DNA from: Solirubrobacter sp963792915
GTDB taxonomy: Bacteria > Actinomycetota > Thermoleophilia > Solirubrobacterales > Solirubrobacteraceae
Length of the DNA stretch: 64,000 nt
NCBI GenBank assembly: GCA_963792915.1
Contig: CAWBYD010000006.1
Coordinates: 310,001-374,000 of the forward strand
Direction: 5' to 3'
A program made the translations under genes and the position numbers. Below, piece after piece: positions 54,380 to 63,623 of the stretch. Below the pieces are notes generated by a model, which did no database searches, was not told the origin of the DNA, and saw only the letters and a program-made list of their open reading frames with translations. How positions within the stretch are numbered: the stretch's first letter is position 1; each line of letters starts with the position of its first letter.

Positions 54380-56158
54380 TCAGCTTAGGTGGTGGACCAC
54401 CTGGAGTCCGTAAACCGGCGTATCCAGGCCCTCCAGCCGCGCTTTCAGCTGCAGCGCCAGGAATTGCGAGTAGTAGCGCGACTGATGCAGGTTGCCGCCG
54501 TGGAACCACAGCGCCGCTTGGCGCGTCGGCTTCCACATGTTGCGCTCCTCGCCCTCCCACGGTCCCGGGTCCTTCTTGGTGTCCGAGCCCAGGCCCCAGA
54601 CCTTGCCGACCCGGTCGGCGACGTCCTGGGAGATCAGCTCGGCGGCCCAGCCGTTCATCGAGCGGTAGCCGGTCGCGTAGACCACGAGGTCGGCGGGCAG
54701 CTCGGTGCCGTCGGCCATCACCACCGCGTCCTCGGTCAGGTGGTCGACGGCCCCGTTGACCAGCTTGACGTCGCGGTTGGCCACCAGCTCGGAGGCGCCG
54801 ACGTCGATGTAGTAGCCCGAGCCGCGGCGCAGGTACTTCATGAACAGGCCGGAGTTGTCCTCGCCCCAGTCGAGGTCGAACCCGACGGCCGCCAGGCGGT
54901 CGTAGAAGTCCTTGTCGCGCTCGCGCATCTGGTCGTAGAGCGGGATCTGGAACTGGTGCAGGATGCGGTAGGGCAGCGAGGCGAAGATCGTGTCGGCCTT
55001 CTCGGTGGTGATGCCGTTGGCGACCGCCTGCTCGGAGTAGAGCGCGCTCAGCCCGATGTCCATCAGCGTGTCCGAGCGCACGATGTGGGTCGGCGAGCGC
55101 TGGACCATCGTCACGTCCGCGCCGCCCTCCCACAGCGCCGCGCAGATGTCGTGCGCCGAGTTGTTGGAGCCGATCACGACGCAGCGCTTGCCCGCGTAGC
55201 CGTCCGGCCCGGGGTGCTTGGACGAGTGGTGCTGGTCGCCCTTGAAGACGTCCATGCCGGGCAACTCCGGGAGGTTCGGCTGCGAGGACATGCCGGTCGC
55301 GAGCACGAGCTGGGAGGGCCGCAGCGTGTGCTCGCCGCCCGCGCGCTCCACCACCACCTGCCACTCGCCCGCGTCCTCGTCGTAGGACGCGCTCTTGACG
55401 GTCGTGGAGGTCCAGTAGTTGAGCTCCATCACCCGCGTGTACATCTCCAGCCAGTCGCCGATCTTGTCCTTGGGCGAGAAGACCGGCCAGTTGGCGGGGA
55501 ACTTGATGTAGGGCAGGTGGTCGTACCAGACCGGGTCGTGCAGGCACAGCGACTTGTAGCGCTTGCGCCACGAGTCGCCCGGGCGCTCGTTGCGCTCGAC
55601 GATGATCGTCGGAACCCGCAGCTGGCGCAGCCGCGCGCCGAGCGCGATGCCGCCCTGGCCGCCGCCGACGATCACGACGTAGGGCTGTGTCTCGTAGCCG
55701 AGCGTCTCTGCCTCGTGCTCGCGCGCCTCGAGCCACGTCTGGCCGCCGCGCTGCGCGCCGTGGCGGGCGCCCAGCGGCCGCGAGGCGCCGGCCGACTCCT
55801 CGTGGCCGGTGAGCTCGTCGAGCGTGGTCAGCAGCGTCCACGCCGTGCCGTCCTCGCGCAGCCGCAGATGGCCGCTGCCGCGGCCCACCGCGGTCTCGAA
55901 CTCCAGCCACGCGTCGGTGATCCCGTCGGCGGTGGTGGGCGGCTCGGTGATGCGCCAGCCGTGCGGGCGCGTGTGCTCGAGTGCGAAGTCGAGCATGTCC
56001 CGGATCTCGTCCGGACCCTCGAGCGTCTTGAGGTTCCACGTGAAGCTCACCAGGTCGCGCCAGAACCCGTCCGCCGCGAACAGGTCCGCTGCGGCGGCCG
56101 TGTCACCCGCCTGCAGCGCCGTGTCGAACTCCGACAGCCACTCGTCGACCTGGGTCAT
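54380..56158 (-). CDS. Flavin-containing monooxygenase with N-terminal SnoaL/NTF2-like domain
   Basis: 592 aa. GAGGAGA before ATG. N-terminal ~130 residues form an NTF2-like domain (EFDTALQAGDTAAAADLFAA). Then FAD Rossmann YVVIVGGGQGGIALGARLRQ, NADPH motif KRCVVIGSNNSAHDICAAL, and typical ATGYRSMNGW. It oxidises an organic substrate with NADPH and O2; unspecified. It overlaps the acetoacetyl-CoA ligase by ATGA, so the two are translationally coupled. Confidence 0.88.
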   Translation of the reverse strand: MTQVDEWLSEFDTALQAGDTAAAADLFAADGFWRDLVSFTWNLKTLEGPDEIRDMLDFALEHTRPHGWRITEPPTTADGITDAWLEFETAVGRGSGHLRLREDGTAWTLLTTLDELTGHEESAGASRPLGARHGAQRGGQTWLEAREHEAETLGYETQPYVVIVGGGQGGIALGARLRQLRVPTIIVERNERPGDSWRKRYKSLCLHDPVWYDHLPYIKFPANWPVFSPKDKIGDWLEMYTRVMELNYWTSTTVKSASYDEDAGEWQVVVERAGGEHTLRPSQLVLATGMSSQPNLPELPGMDVFKGDQHHSSKHPGPDGYAGKRCVVIGSNNSAHDICAALWEGGADVTMVQRSPTHIVRSDTLMDIGLSALYSEQAVANGITTEKADTIFASLPYRILHQFQIPLYDQMRERDKDFYDRLAAVGFDLDWGEDNSGLFMKYLRRGSGYYIDVGASELVANRDVKLVNGAVDHLTEDAVVMADGTELPADLVVYATGYRSMNGWAAELISQDVADRVGKVWGLGSDTKKDPGPWEGEERNMWKPTRQAALWFHGGNLHQSRYYSQFLALQLKARLEGLDTPVYGLQVVHHLS

Positions 56159-58059
56159 GCTCTCTCCTCTCGTTGCGCGAGTTCCACGAAGACGTCGAGG
56201 GCGCGCGGGTTGGCGAGCGAGTCGCGCGACGCCGCCTGCTCGGCGGGCGTGCCCATCAGGATGCGCTTGACCGGGAGCTCGAGCACCTTGCCCGACAGCG
56301 TGCGCGGAACCTCGTCGACGGCGATGATGTCGTTCGGGACGTGGCGCGGGGAGCAGTCCTCGCGGATCCGCCGCTTGAGCTCGTCGACGACGTCGGCGGT
56401 CAGCTCGCCGCCCTCGCGCAGCACGACGAACAGCGGCATCCACGCGTCGCCGCCGGCCTGCGGGATGTCGACCACCAGCGCGTCGGTGACGGCGTCGACG
56501 GCCATCACCGCGCGGTAGATCTCGGCCGTGCCCATGCGGATGCCGCCGCGGTTGATCGTGGCGTCCGAGCGGCCGGTGATGATCGCGGTGCCGCGCTCGG
56601 TGATCTCGATCCAGTCGCCGTGGCGCCAGATGCCGGGGTAGACGTCGAAGTACGCCTCGCGGTAGCGCGAGCCGTCGGGATCGCCCCAGAAGTGGATCGG
56701 CATCGACGGCATCGGCTGCGTCAGCACGAGCTCGCCGACCTCGCCGATCAGCGGCCTGCCGTCCGGGTCCCAGGCCTCGACCGAGGCGCCCAGCGAGCGC
56801 CCCTGCAGCTCGCCCTCGTAGACCGGGAGCTCCGGGACGCCGCCGACGAACGCCGTGCACAGGTCGGTGCCGCCGCTCGTGCTGAACAGCCAGGTGTCTG
56901 ATCCGACGCGCTCGTAGACCCAGCGGAAGCCCTCGGGCGAGAGCGGGGAGCCCGTGCTGCCCACGCCCTTCAGCGCGCTCAGGTCGCGGCCCTGCGCCGG
57001 CTCGACGCCCGCCTTCATGCACGCGCCGATGTAGCTCGCGCTGGTGCCGAACGTCGTCATCTGCGTGCGTGCCGCGAAGTCCCACAGCGCGCCCATGTCC
57101 GGGTGGCCGGGCGAGCCGTCGTAGAGCAGGATCGTCGCCTCGGTGAGCAGCCCGGAGACGATGAAGTTCCACATCATCCAGCCGGTCGTCGTGTACCAGA
57201 ACAGGCGGTCGCCGCGCTGGGCGTCGAGGTGCAGGTGCAGGACCTTCAGGTGCTCGAGCAGGATGCCGCCCTGGGACTGCACGATCGCCTTCGGCAGCCC
57301 GGTGGTGCCCGAGGAGTAGAGCACCCAGAGCGGGTGGTCGAACGCGACGCGCTCGAACACCAGCTCGTCGTCGTGCGCGGTGAGCTCGTCCCAGCTGTCC
57401 TCGCCGAGCACCACGGTGTGCTCGAGGCCGGGCATCGCGTCCTCGATCGCCGCCAGCGCATCGCTGCGGTCGAACGCGCGGCCGTTGTAGCGGTACGAGC
57501 GGACCGCGAGCAGGACCTTCGGCTCGATCTGCGCGAAGCGGTCGATGACGCTGCGCGCGCCGAAGTCCGGCGAGCAGCTCGACCAGGTGGCGCCGAGGCT
57601 GGCCACGGCGAGGAACGCCGCCGCGGTCTCGGGCACGTTCGGCAGGTAGGCGACGACGCGGTCGCCGCGCCCCACGCCCAGGCGGCGCAGGCCGGCGGCG
57701 ATCCGGCGCGTGAGCGCCCGCAGCTCGCCCCACGTCCACTCGGCGTCCTCGCGGTCCTCGCCGCCGGCGACGATCGCGAGCGCGTCGTCGGGCTTGCCCC
57801 GGAACGCGTGCTCGGCGTAGTTGAGCCGCGTGCCCGGAAACCACTGCGCGCCGGGCATCGCGCGCGCGCCGAGCACGGCGTCTCCGCGCTCGCCGACGCC
57901 GTAGCGGTCCCAGATCGCGCCCCAGAAGCCGTCGAGGTCGGAAACCGACCAGCGCCACAGCTCGTCGTAGGTGGCAAAGCCGCGCTCGCGCCGGAAGGCG
58001 CCGAGCGCGCAGCGCTCGAGCAGCGCCTCGGGCGGGGTCCACAGCACCGGCGGGGTCAT
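56155..58059 (-). CDS. aacS: Acetoacetate--CoA ligase (acetoacetyl-CoA synthetase)
   Basis: 634 aa. ANL family: ATP motif VLYSSGTTGLPKAIVQSQGG, SCSPDFGARSVIDRFAQIEP (typical of acetoacetate/short-acyl ligases), FSTSGGTDLCTAFVGGVPEL, HGDWIEITERGTAIITGRSD, and LSGKVLELPVKRIL (catalytic Lys). Converts acetoacetate to acetoacetyl-CoA for ketone-body or leucine/tyrosine catabolism. It is coupled to a flavin monooxygenase gene downstream. It is divergent from a HipA-like kinase, 12 nt apart. Confidence 0.9.
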   Translation of the reverse strand: MTPPVLWTPPEALLERCALGAFRRERGFATYDELWRWSVSDLDGFWGAIWDRYGVGERGDAVLGARAMPGAQWFPGTRLNYAEHAFRGKPDDALAIVAGGEDREDAEWTWGELRALTRRIAAGLRRLGVGRGDRVVAYLPNVPETAAAFLAVASLGATWSSCSPDFGARSVIDRFAQIEPKVLLAVRSYRYNGRAFDRSDALAAIEDAMPGLEHTVVLGEDSWDELTAHDDELVFERVAFDHPLWVLYSSGTTGLPKAIVQSQGGILLEHLKVLHLHLDAQRGDRLFWYTTTGWMMWNFIVSGLLTEATILLYDGSPGHPDMGALWDFAARTQMTTFGTSASYIGACMKAGVEPAQGRDLSALKGVGSTGSPLSPEGFRWVYERVGSDTWLFSTSGGTDLCTAFVGGVPELPVYEGELQGRSLGASVEAWDPDGRPLIGEVGELVLTQPMPSMPIHFWGDPDGSRYREAYFDVYPGIWRHGDWIEITERGTAIITGRSDATINRGGIRMGTAEIYRAVMAVDAVTDALVVDIPQAGGDAWMPLFVVLREGGELTADVVDELKRRIREDCSPRHVPNDIIAVDEVPRTLSGKVLELPVKRILMGTPAEQAASRDSLANPRALDVFVELAQREERA

Positions 58060-58071
58060 CGGTGAGCCATC

Positions 58072-58803
58072 ATGCCACCCGTGCTGCGCACGGTGACCGC
58101 CACGCGCTACGTCACCCCGCTGCGCGAGGGCGGCTCGCTGCCGGGCATCGTCGAAGCCGACGACGACGGCCTGTACGTGCTCAAGTTCCGCGGCGCCGGG
58201 CAGGGCGTGAAGGCGCTGGCGGCCGAGGTGGTGGCGGGCGAGCTCGCGCGCGGGCTCGGGCTGCCGGTCCCGGAGCTGGTGCTGATCGAGCTCGACCCCG
58301 CGCTCGGCGCGGCCGAGCCCGACCCGGAGATCCAGGAGCTGATCGCGGCGTCGGCCGGCATCAACCTCGGCGTCGACTTCCTGCCGGGCGCGCTGCCCTA
58401 CATGCCGACCGACCCGCCGGAGCCCGAGCTCGCGGCGGACATCGTGTGGCTCGACGCGCTGGTCACGAACGTGGACCGCACGCCGCGCAACCCCAACCTG
58501 CTGCGCTGGCACCGCAACCTGTGGCTGATCGACCACGGCGCGGCGCTCTACGCGTTCCATGCCGCGGACCCGCTGAGCCGCGCGCGCGGCGGATTCCAGG
58601 CGATCCGCGACCACGTGCTGCTGCCCGCGGCGGGGTCGATCGCCGACGCCGACGCGCGGCTGGCGGCGCGCGCCGGGCCCGCGGCGGCCGCGGCGCTCGT
58701 CCCGGCCGAGTGGGCCGACGGCGCTCCGTACGCCGAGTTCCTGGCGCGCCGGCTCGAGGCGCCGCGGGAGTTCGCGGAGGAGGCCGAGCGTGCGCGGGCG
58801 TGA
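58072..58803 (+). CDS. HipA-like kinase domain protein
   Basis: 243 aa, ATG 58072. GLYVLKFRGAGQGVKALAAE has the kinase-type Lys; IVWLDALVTNVDRTPRNPNL is the catalytic loop (HipA N-x-D-R-x-x-x-N). The following DHGAALYAFH is DFG-like. It lacks the HipA N-terminal domain and no HipB partner is adjacent. It overlaps the DUF3037 gene by 14 nt. These two genes often go together, with unknown role. Confidence 0.85.
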   Translation: MPPVLRTVTATRYVTPLREGGSLPGIVEADDDGLYVLKFRGAGQGVKALAAEVVAGELARGLGLPVPELVLIELDPALGAAEPDPEIQELIAASAGINLGVDFLPGALPYMPTDPPEPELAADIVWLDALVTNVDRTPRNPNLLRWHRNLWLIDHGAALYAFHAADPLSRARGGFQAIRDHVLLPAAGSIADADARLAARAGPAAAAALVPAEWADGAPYAEFLARRLEAPREFAEEAERARA

Positions 58804-59176
58804 GCCCTTCCAATACGCGGCGCTCCAGATCGTCCCGCGCGTCGAGCGCGGCGAGGCCGTCAACGCGGGCGTCGTCCTGTTCTGCCGCCCGCTGCGCTTC
58901 CTCGGCGCGCGCACGCAGCTCGACGACGCGCTGCTGGCGGCGCTCGCGCCCGACTGCGATCCCGCCGCCGTACGGCCGCTCCTGCAGGCCGTCGAGCGGA
59001 TCGCGGCCGGGGATCCGGCGGGCGGCCCGATCGCGGCGCTGCCGGCGTCCGAGCGCTTCCACTGGCTGGTCGCGCCGGCGAGCACGATCGTCCAGCCGGG
59101 CCCGGTCCACACGGGGCTCACGAGCGACCCGGCGGGCGAGCTCGACCGCCTGTTCGTGCGGCTGGTGGAACGCTGA
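58790..59176 (+). CDS. DUF3037 protein
   Basis: 128 aa, GTG 58790. FQYAALQIVPRVERGEAVNA, then GVVLFCRPLRFLGARTQLD and ASERFHWLVAPASTIVQPGP are DUF3037 motifs. Overlapping the HipA-like kinase gene by 14 nt indicates coupled translation. Likely a partner or substrate of the kinase; inference. Confidence 0.85.
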   Translation: MRGREPFQYAALQIVPRVERGEAVNAGVVLFCRPLRFLGARTQLDDALLAALAPDCDPAAVRPLLQAVERIAAGDPAGGPIAALPASERFHWLVAPASTIVQPGPVHTGLTSDPAGELDRLFVRLVER

Positions 59177-59225
59177 GCGCCGGCCGCGCGTATCCTCGGT
59201 GATGCCGGATGACGCTCGGGTCTAC

Positions 59226-60338
59226 ATGAGGCTGCGGCTCGCGCTCGCGCTCGTCGTGCTCGCCGGCTGCGGCGGAGCGGAGGCGCAGCCCGCGTCGGCC
59301 GTGCACCTGCAGCGCGTCGGCAGCTTCGACTCGCCGGTCTATGTCACCTCGCCGCCGGGCGACGCCACGCGGCTGTTCGTGGTCGAGCAGGGCGGCCGGG
59401 TGCGCGTGGTGCGCAACGGCAAGACGCTCGCCAAGCCGTTCCTCGACGTGCACGACAAGATCGTGTCGGGCGGCGAGCAGGGCCTGCTCTCGCTCGCGTT
59501 CGCCCCCGACTACGCGACCAGCGGGCTGTTCTACGTCTACTACACGGACACCGGCGGCGACGAGCGCGTGATCGAGTACAAGCGCGCGAGCGCCGACGTC
59601 GCCGATCCGGGCTCCGCGCGCCAGGTGCTCTTGCAGGCCGACCAGGAGCCCAACCACAACGGCGGGCTGCTGCTGTTCGGCCCCGACAAGCTGCTCTACG
59701 TCGGGATCGGCGACGGCGGCGGGGGCGGCGACCAGCACGGCGCGCACGGCAACGGGCAGAACCTCGGCACGCTGATGGGCAAGATCCTGCGCATCGACCC
59801 GCGCGCCGCCGGCGGGCGCCCGTACTCGATCCCGCCGTCGAACCCGTTCGTCGGCAAGCCCGGCGCCAAGGGCGAGATCTGGTCCTACGGCCTGCGCAAC
59901 CCGTGGCGGTTCTCGTTCGACCGCGGCCACCTGATCATCGGCGACGTCGGCCAGGACGCGGTCGAGGAGATCGACTACGTGGGCTCCGGTCGCGGCGACA
60001 ACTTCGGCTGGCGCGTCTTCGAGGGCAATGCGCGCTACACCAAGGGCGAGTCGGCGCCGGGGGCGGTCGCGCCCGTGATCACCGAGCGCCACTCCGACGG
60101 CAACTGCTCGATCACCGGCGGCGTCGTGATCCGCGATCCGGCGCTCGGCGCCTGGCGCGGGCGCTACGTGTTCGGCGACTACTGCCGCGGCGTGGTGCAG
60201 ACGGCGCGGCTGCCGGGCGGCAAGGCGCGCGACAGCGCCCTGAAGGTGAAGTCGCTGTCGTCGTTCGGCGTCGACGCGCGCCAGCGCGTCTACGCGACCT
60301 CGCTCGACGGCCCGGTCTACCGCCTGGTGGCGCGATGA
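59226..60338 (+). CDS. Lipoprotein-type PQQ/sorbosone dehydrogenase-like enzyme
   Basis: 370 aa from ATG 59226 (ATG 59202 possible). N-terminal LRLALALVVLAGCGGAEAQP has a lipobox (LAGC), so it is an anchored lipoprotein. GSFDSPVYVTSPPGDATRLF, then GEQGLLSLAFAPDYATSGLF, HNGGLLLFGPDKLLYVGIGD and YGLRNPWRFSFDRGHLIIGD are family blades of soluble glucose/sorbosone dehydrogenase beta-propeller. It oxidises sugars with PQQ at the surface. The MBL gene overlaps its stop (ATGA). Confidence 0.88.
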   Translation: MRLRLALALVVLAGCGGAEAQPASAVHLQRVGSFDSPVYVTSPPGDATRLFVVEQGGRVRVVRNGKTLAKPFLDVHDKIVSGGEQGLLSLAFAPDYATSGLFYVYYTDTGGDERVIEYKRASADVADPGSARQVLLQADQEPNHNGGLLLFGPDKLLYVGIGDGGGGGDQHGAHGNGQNLGTLMGKILRIDPRAAGGRPYSIPPSNPFVGKPGAKGEIWSYGLRNPWRFSFDRGHLIIGDVGQDAVEEIDYVGSGRGDNFGWRVFEGNARYTKGESAPGAVAPVITERHSDGNCSITGGVVIRDPALGAWRGRYVFGDYCRGVVQTARLPGGKARDSALKVKSLSSFGVDARQRVYATSLDGPVYRLVAR

Positions 60339-61030
60339 TCACCCGCATCCGCGCCGACAACGCCGGGCCGCTGACGCTTTCCGGCACGAACACGTGGATC
60401 GTCGGACGCGACCCCGCCTGGGTCGTGGATCCGGGCCCGGAGCTCCCCGCCCACCTGGACGCGGTCGTCGCTGCCGTGCGCGAGCGCGGCGGCGCGGGCG
60501 GGATCGCGCTCACGCACGACCACCCCGACCACGCGCAGGCCGTGCCCGCGTTGCGCGCGCGGCTCGGCGTCGAGGTCGGCGCCTATCCGGCGCTGCGCGA
60601 CGGCGACACGTTCGGCCCGTTCACGGTGCTCGAGCTGCCGGGCCACGCCGACGACCACCTCGTGTTCGTGGCCGGGCGCGCGGCGTTCACGGGCGACGCG
60701 GTGCTGGGGGAGGGCAGCGTGTTCGTCTCCGGCCAGCTCGGCGCCTACCTGGAGGGCCTGCGGCGCCTGCGTGCGCTGGACCTCGAGGCGATCTACCCCG
60801 GCCACGGCGACCCGGTGACCGACCCGGACGCCAAGCTCGACCAATACCTCGCCCACCGCGCGGAGCGCGAGCGCAAGCTGCTCGCCGCGCTCGAGGCCGG
60901 CGCCCGCGGCGAGGACGAGCTGCTCGACGCCGCGTGGGACGACGCGCCGCCGGCCGTGCGGCCGTTCGCGGCGGTGACGCTGCGCGCGCACCTCGACAAG
61001 CTGCGCGCCGAGGGCCGCGTCAGGGGCTGA
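60335..61030 (+). CDS. MBL-fold metallo-hydrolase (LACTB2-like)
   Basis: 231 aa. GTNTWIVGRDPAWVVDPGPE, metal motif LTHDHPDHAQAV, later GHADDHLVFVAGRAAFTGDA and YPGHGDPVTDPDAKLDQYL, then a C-terminal winged-helix segment (LDAAWDDAPPAVRPFAAVTL). Hydrolysis of thioesters or nucleic acids in the cytosol is typical; substrate unknown. It is coupled with the sugar dehydrogenase upstream. Confidence 0.88.
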   Translation: MITRIRADNAGPLTLSGTNTWIVGRDPAWVVDPGPELPAHLDAVVAAVRERGGAGGIALTHDHPDHAQAVPALRARLGVEVGAYPALRDGDTFGPFTVLELPGHADDHLVFVAGRAAFTGDAVLGEGSVFVSGQLGAYLEGLRRLRALDLEAIYPGHGDPVTDPDAKLDQYLAHRAERERKLLAALEAGARGEDELLDAAWDDAPPAVRPFAAVTLRAHLDKLRAEGRVRG

Positions 61031-62012
61031 CGAGGTCGCCGCCGGCGAGCCGCTGCTCGCCGAGCGCGAGTGCCGCGCGCAGCGGCGTCGTGCCGGTCGA
61101 GGCGGCGCCGTCGAAGATCGTGTGCAGCGTGTCGCCGACGGCGCGCACGCGGGCGTCGGCGCGCTCGCGCGCATACCCTTCGGGCTCGAGCTCGACCGAG
61201 ATGTTGATGATGCCGCCGGCGTTGCAGACGAAGTCCGGCGCCCACAGGATCCCGCGCTCGGCGAGCGCGGCGTCGAGGTCGTCGGATGCGAGCTGGTTGT
61301 TGGCCGCGCCGGCGATCGCGCGGCAGCGCAGCCTCGGGACCGTGTCGTCGTTGAGCACGCCGCCCAGCGCGCACGGCGCCACGATGTCGACCTCGGCGGT
61401 CAGCGCTGAGAGCGGGTCGGTCCAGGTCGCGCCGAGCCGGTCGGCGAGCGCGCGCTTGCTCTGGTCGACGTCGGCGACCACGAGCTCGGCGCCGCCCTCG
61501 TGCAGCAGCTCCGCGAGGCGCCCGCCGACGCTGCCGAGCCCGATCACCGCGACGCGCCGGCCCGCCAGGTCGTCGGTCCCGAACGCGCGCTCGGCGGTCA
61601 CGCGCAGCGCGACCTCGCAGCCGATCGCGGTCCACGGGCTCGGGTCGCCGGAGCCGCCCTTGGACTCCGCGAGCCCGGTGACGTTGGCGGTGCGTTCGGC
61701 GATCACGTCCATGTCGGGCTCGGAGGTCCCGACGTCCTCGGCCGTCTGGTAGGCGCCGCCGAGCGACTCGACGGTGTCGCCGAAGTCCAGCAGCACGGCG
61801 TTGCGCCGTTCGGGCGAGAGCACGGCCTCCTCGGGCCGCAGCATGATCACGCCCTTGCCGCCGCCCATCGGCAGCCCCGCGACCGCGGCCTTGTAGGTCA
61901 TCGCGCGGCTCAGGCGCAGGACGTCGCGCATCGCCGCGCGGGCGTCGCTGTAGGTCCACATGCGGCAGCCGCCGAGCGCCGGACCGCGTGCGGTGGAGTG
62001 CACCGCGACCAT
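61020..62012 (-). CDS. Leu/Phe/Glu/Val dehydrogenase family
   Basis: 330 aa from ATG 62012. GGGKGVIMLRPEEAVLSPER with the catalytic Lys region (MGGGKG), VAVIGLGSVGGRLAELLHEG NAD motif, CALGGVLNDDTVPRLRCRAI. NAD-dependent oxidative deamination of branched or aromatic amino acids. Homologous N-terminal residues continue in-frame upstream (IDYPEPLAHETLLIRRGRRS) without an ATG/GTG/TTG before the stop 8 codons earlier, so the true start may be ATC at ~62083. It follows the second sigma gene on the same strand. Confidence 0.85.
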   Translation of the reverse strand: MVAVHSTARGPALGGCRMWTYSDARAAMRDVLRLSRAMTYKAAVAGLPMGGGKGVIMLRPEEAVLSPERRNAVLLDFGDTVESLGGAYQTAEDVGTSEPDMDVIAERTANVTGLAESKGGSGDPSPWTAIGCEVALRVTAERAFGTDDLAGRRVAVIGLGSVGGRLAELLHEGGAELVVADVDQSKRALADRLGATWTDPLSALTAEVDIVAPCALGGVLNDDTVPRLRCRAIAGAANNQLASDDLDAALAERGILWAPDFVCNAGGIINISVELEPEGYARERADARVRAVGDTLHTIFDGAASTGTTPLRAALALGEQRLAGGDLVSP

Positions 62013-62105
62013 CGTGAACAGGCCCGAACGGCGCCCGCGGCGGATCAGCAGCGTCTCGTGTGCGAGGGGCTCGGGGTAGTCGATGGCCGCGAGCCTAGTG
62101 GATGC

Positions 62106-63533
62106 TCAGCCGGCGGGCGTCGCCGTCGCGGCGGGCGGCGCGGTCGCGGCGCCGCTGTCGGGCGTCGCGCTCGGCGCGGTCTGCGCGGTGGCCGGATCGG
62201 GCGTGGCCTGGGGGGCAGCGGCGATCGGCGTCACCGGCGATTGCGCGGTCGTGTCGGGCGTGACGACCGGCGTCGGGGACGCGACGGGCGGCGAGGGCGC
62301 GATCGCGCCGCCGGTCGCCGCCTGCGGGTCGGTCGGGAAGTCGACCTGCTTGCCGTCGGCGGCCGCGGGCGTCTTCACGACCGGCACGATGACCGGCTTG
62401 GCCTGGGGCTTGGGGTGCACCGGCGCGGCGGCGGCGGGCACCGCCCGCGGCACCACGACCACGTGGTGAGCGACCGGCTGGGGCGCCGAGCGTGTGACCG
62501 GGGCGATCCGCACCGGCTTGGCCGAATGCTTGATCGTCGATGCGGCGGAGCGCGGGTGCGCCGGCGTGCGCTGCGACATCTCGCGGTTGACCTCCACTGC
62601 GCCGCCGGCCAGCGCGGCCGTACAGACGACGGCGGCGACCTTGCAGGCCGTGGCGGTCGCGATCCCGCCGCTCACCGCGGCCGAGCCGCCGCCCACGGCG
62701 GCGCTCCCGCCCGCGGCCGAGCCGCCGATGCCGGCCAGCTTGGCGGCGAACGCGAGCGGGCCGAAGCCGACCGGGGTGAGCGCGGCGAACGAGCGCCGCA
62801 CGCCGCGCAGCGCGACGCGGTACTCGCGGCAGCCGTCGCACGAGCGCATGTGCTTGCGCGCGCGGCCGGAGGCCTTGACGCCGCGATCGTAGGAGCGCAG
62901 CAGGTCGTCACGGATCTCCGTGCAGTCGGCGTCGCGCGCCTCTTGAGCCTCCACGAGGCCGACGCGCGCACGCACCAGCAGCGACTTGACCGCCGGCACC
63001 GTGACGTCGAGCGCGACCGCGAGGTCCGCGTACGTCATGCCGTTGATCTCGCGCATCAGCAGCGCCGAGCGCTGCTGCTCGGGCAGCCGCCCGACGTCCT
63101 CGACGAGCCGGCGCAGGTCGTCGCGGCGCTGCGCCTCCTCGACCGGGTCGTGGAGCGGCTTGCGCGAGACCTCGAACAGCTCGGCGGCGGGCGGCACGGG
63201 CCGGCGCAGGTGGTCGATGCAGCGGTTGTGCGCGACGCGGTACAGCCACGCGCGGACGTTCATCTCGCGGTCGTCATGGCGCAGCGCCCCGTAGGCGCGC
63301 ACGAACACGTCTTGCAGCACGTCCTCGGCGTCCTGGCGCGTCGCGGCCGAGAGCATCTGGCGTACGTAGGCGAACAGGCGCTGGCGATAGCGATCATGCA
63401 GGACCCGGAACGCCTCGTCGCTGCCGGCACGGAACGCCGCCAGCAGCTGCTCGTCGGACCGGAGCCGCAGCAGACCCAGACCGCGGGGGGCGCGGCGGAT
63501 CGATGCAGGTGCGTGGATCGCTGAGGCTTCCAT
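62106..63533 (-). CDS. Sigma-70 (ECF-like) factor with fused zinc finger, membrane span and Pro-rich tail
   Basis: 475 aa, AGGAG before ATG 63533. Region 2: ATRQDAEDVLQDVFVRAYGA, MNVRAWLYRVAHNRCIDHLR. Region 4: RLPEQQRSALLMREINGMTY, then ADLAVALDVTVPAVKSLLVR. H-x3-C-x2-C zinc finger at His228, Cys232, Cys235. Hydrophobic Gly/Ala/Ser segment ~255-315 as span, then a long Pro/Ala/Thr/Val tail. The same design as the 7917-9581 gene, with unrelated tails. Likely tethered and regulated by its own finger; inference. Confidence 0.88.
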   Translation of the reverse strand: MEASAIHAPASIRRAPRGLGLLRLRSDEQLLAAFRAGSDEAFRVLHDRYRQRLFAYVRQMLSAATRQDAEDVLQDVFVRAYGALRHDDREMNVRAWLYRVAHNRCIDHLRRPVPPAAELFEVSRKPLHDPVEEAQRRDDLRRLVEDVGRLPEQQRSALLMREINGMTYADLAVALDVTVPAVKSLLVRARVGLVEAQEARDADCTEIRDDLLRSYDRGVKASGRARKHMRSCDGCREYRVALRGVRRSFAALTPVGFGPLAFAAKLAGIGGSAAGGSAAVGGGSAAVSGGIATATACKVAAVVCTAALAGGAVEVNREMSQRTPAHPRSAASTIKHSAKPVRIAPVTRSAPQPVAHHVVVVPRAVPAAAAPVHPKPQAKPVIVPVVKTPAAADGKQVDFPTDPQAATGGAIAPSPPVASPTPVVTPDTTAQSPVTPIAAAPQATPDPATAQTAPSATPDSGAATAPPAATATPAG

Positions 63534-63578
63534 GTTCTTGCTCCTGACGGCTGCCGTCCGGCGACTGTAACTGTACGG

Positions 63579-63592
63579 GAACTCGGAAGTTC
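63579..63592. promoter_or_regulatory. Inverted repeat GAACT-N4-AGTTC upstream of the second sigma gene
   Basis: GAACT (63579-63583) and AGTTC (63588-63592), 45 nt before the minus-strand sigma start and 31 nt before arfB. It matches the motif before the other sigma fusion (7867-7881). It could serve either divergent gene. Confidence 0.4.
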
Positions 63593-63623
63593 TGCTCTAT
63601 AGGTGTGAAGCTACCTCCCCCCT

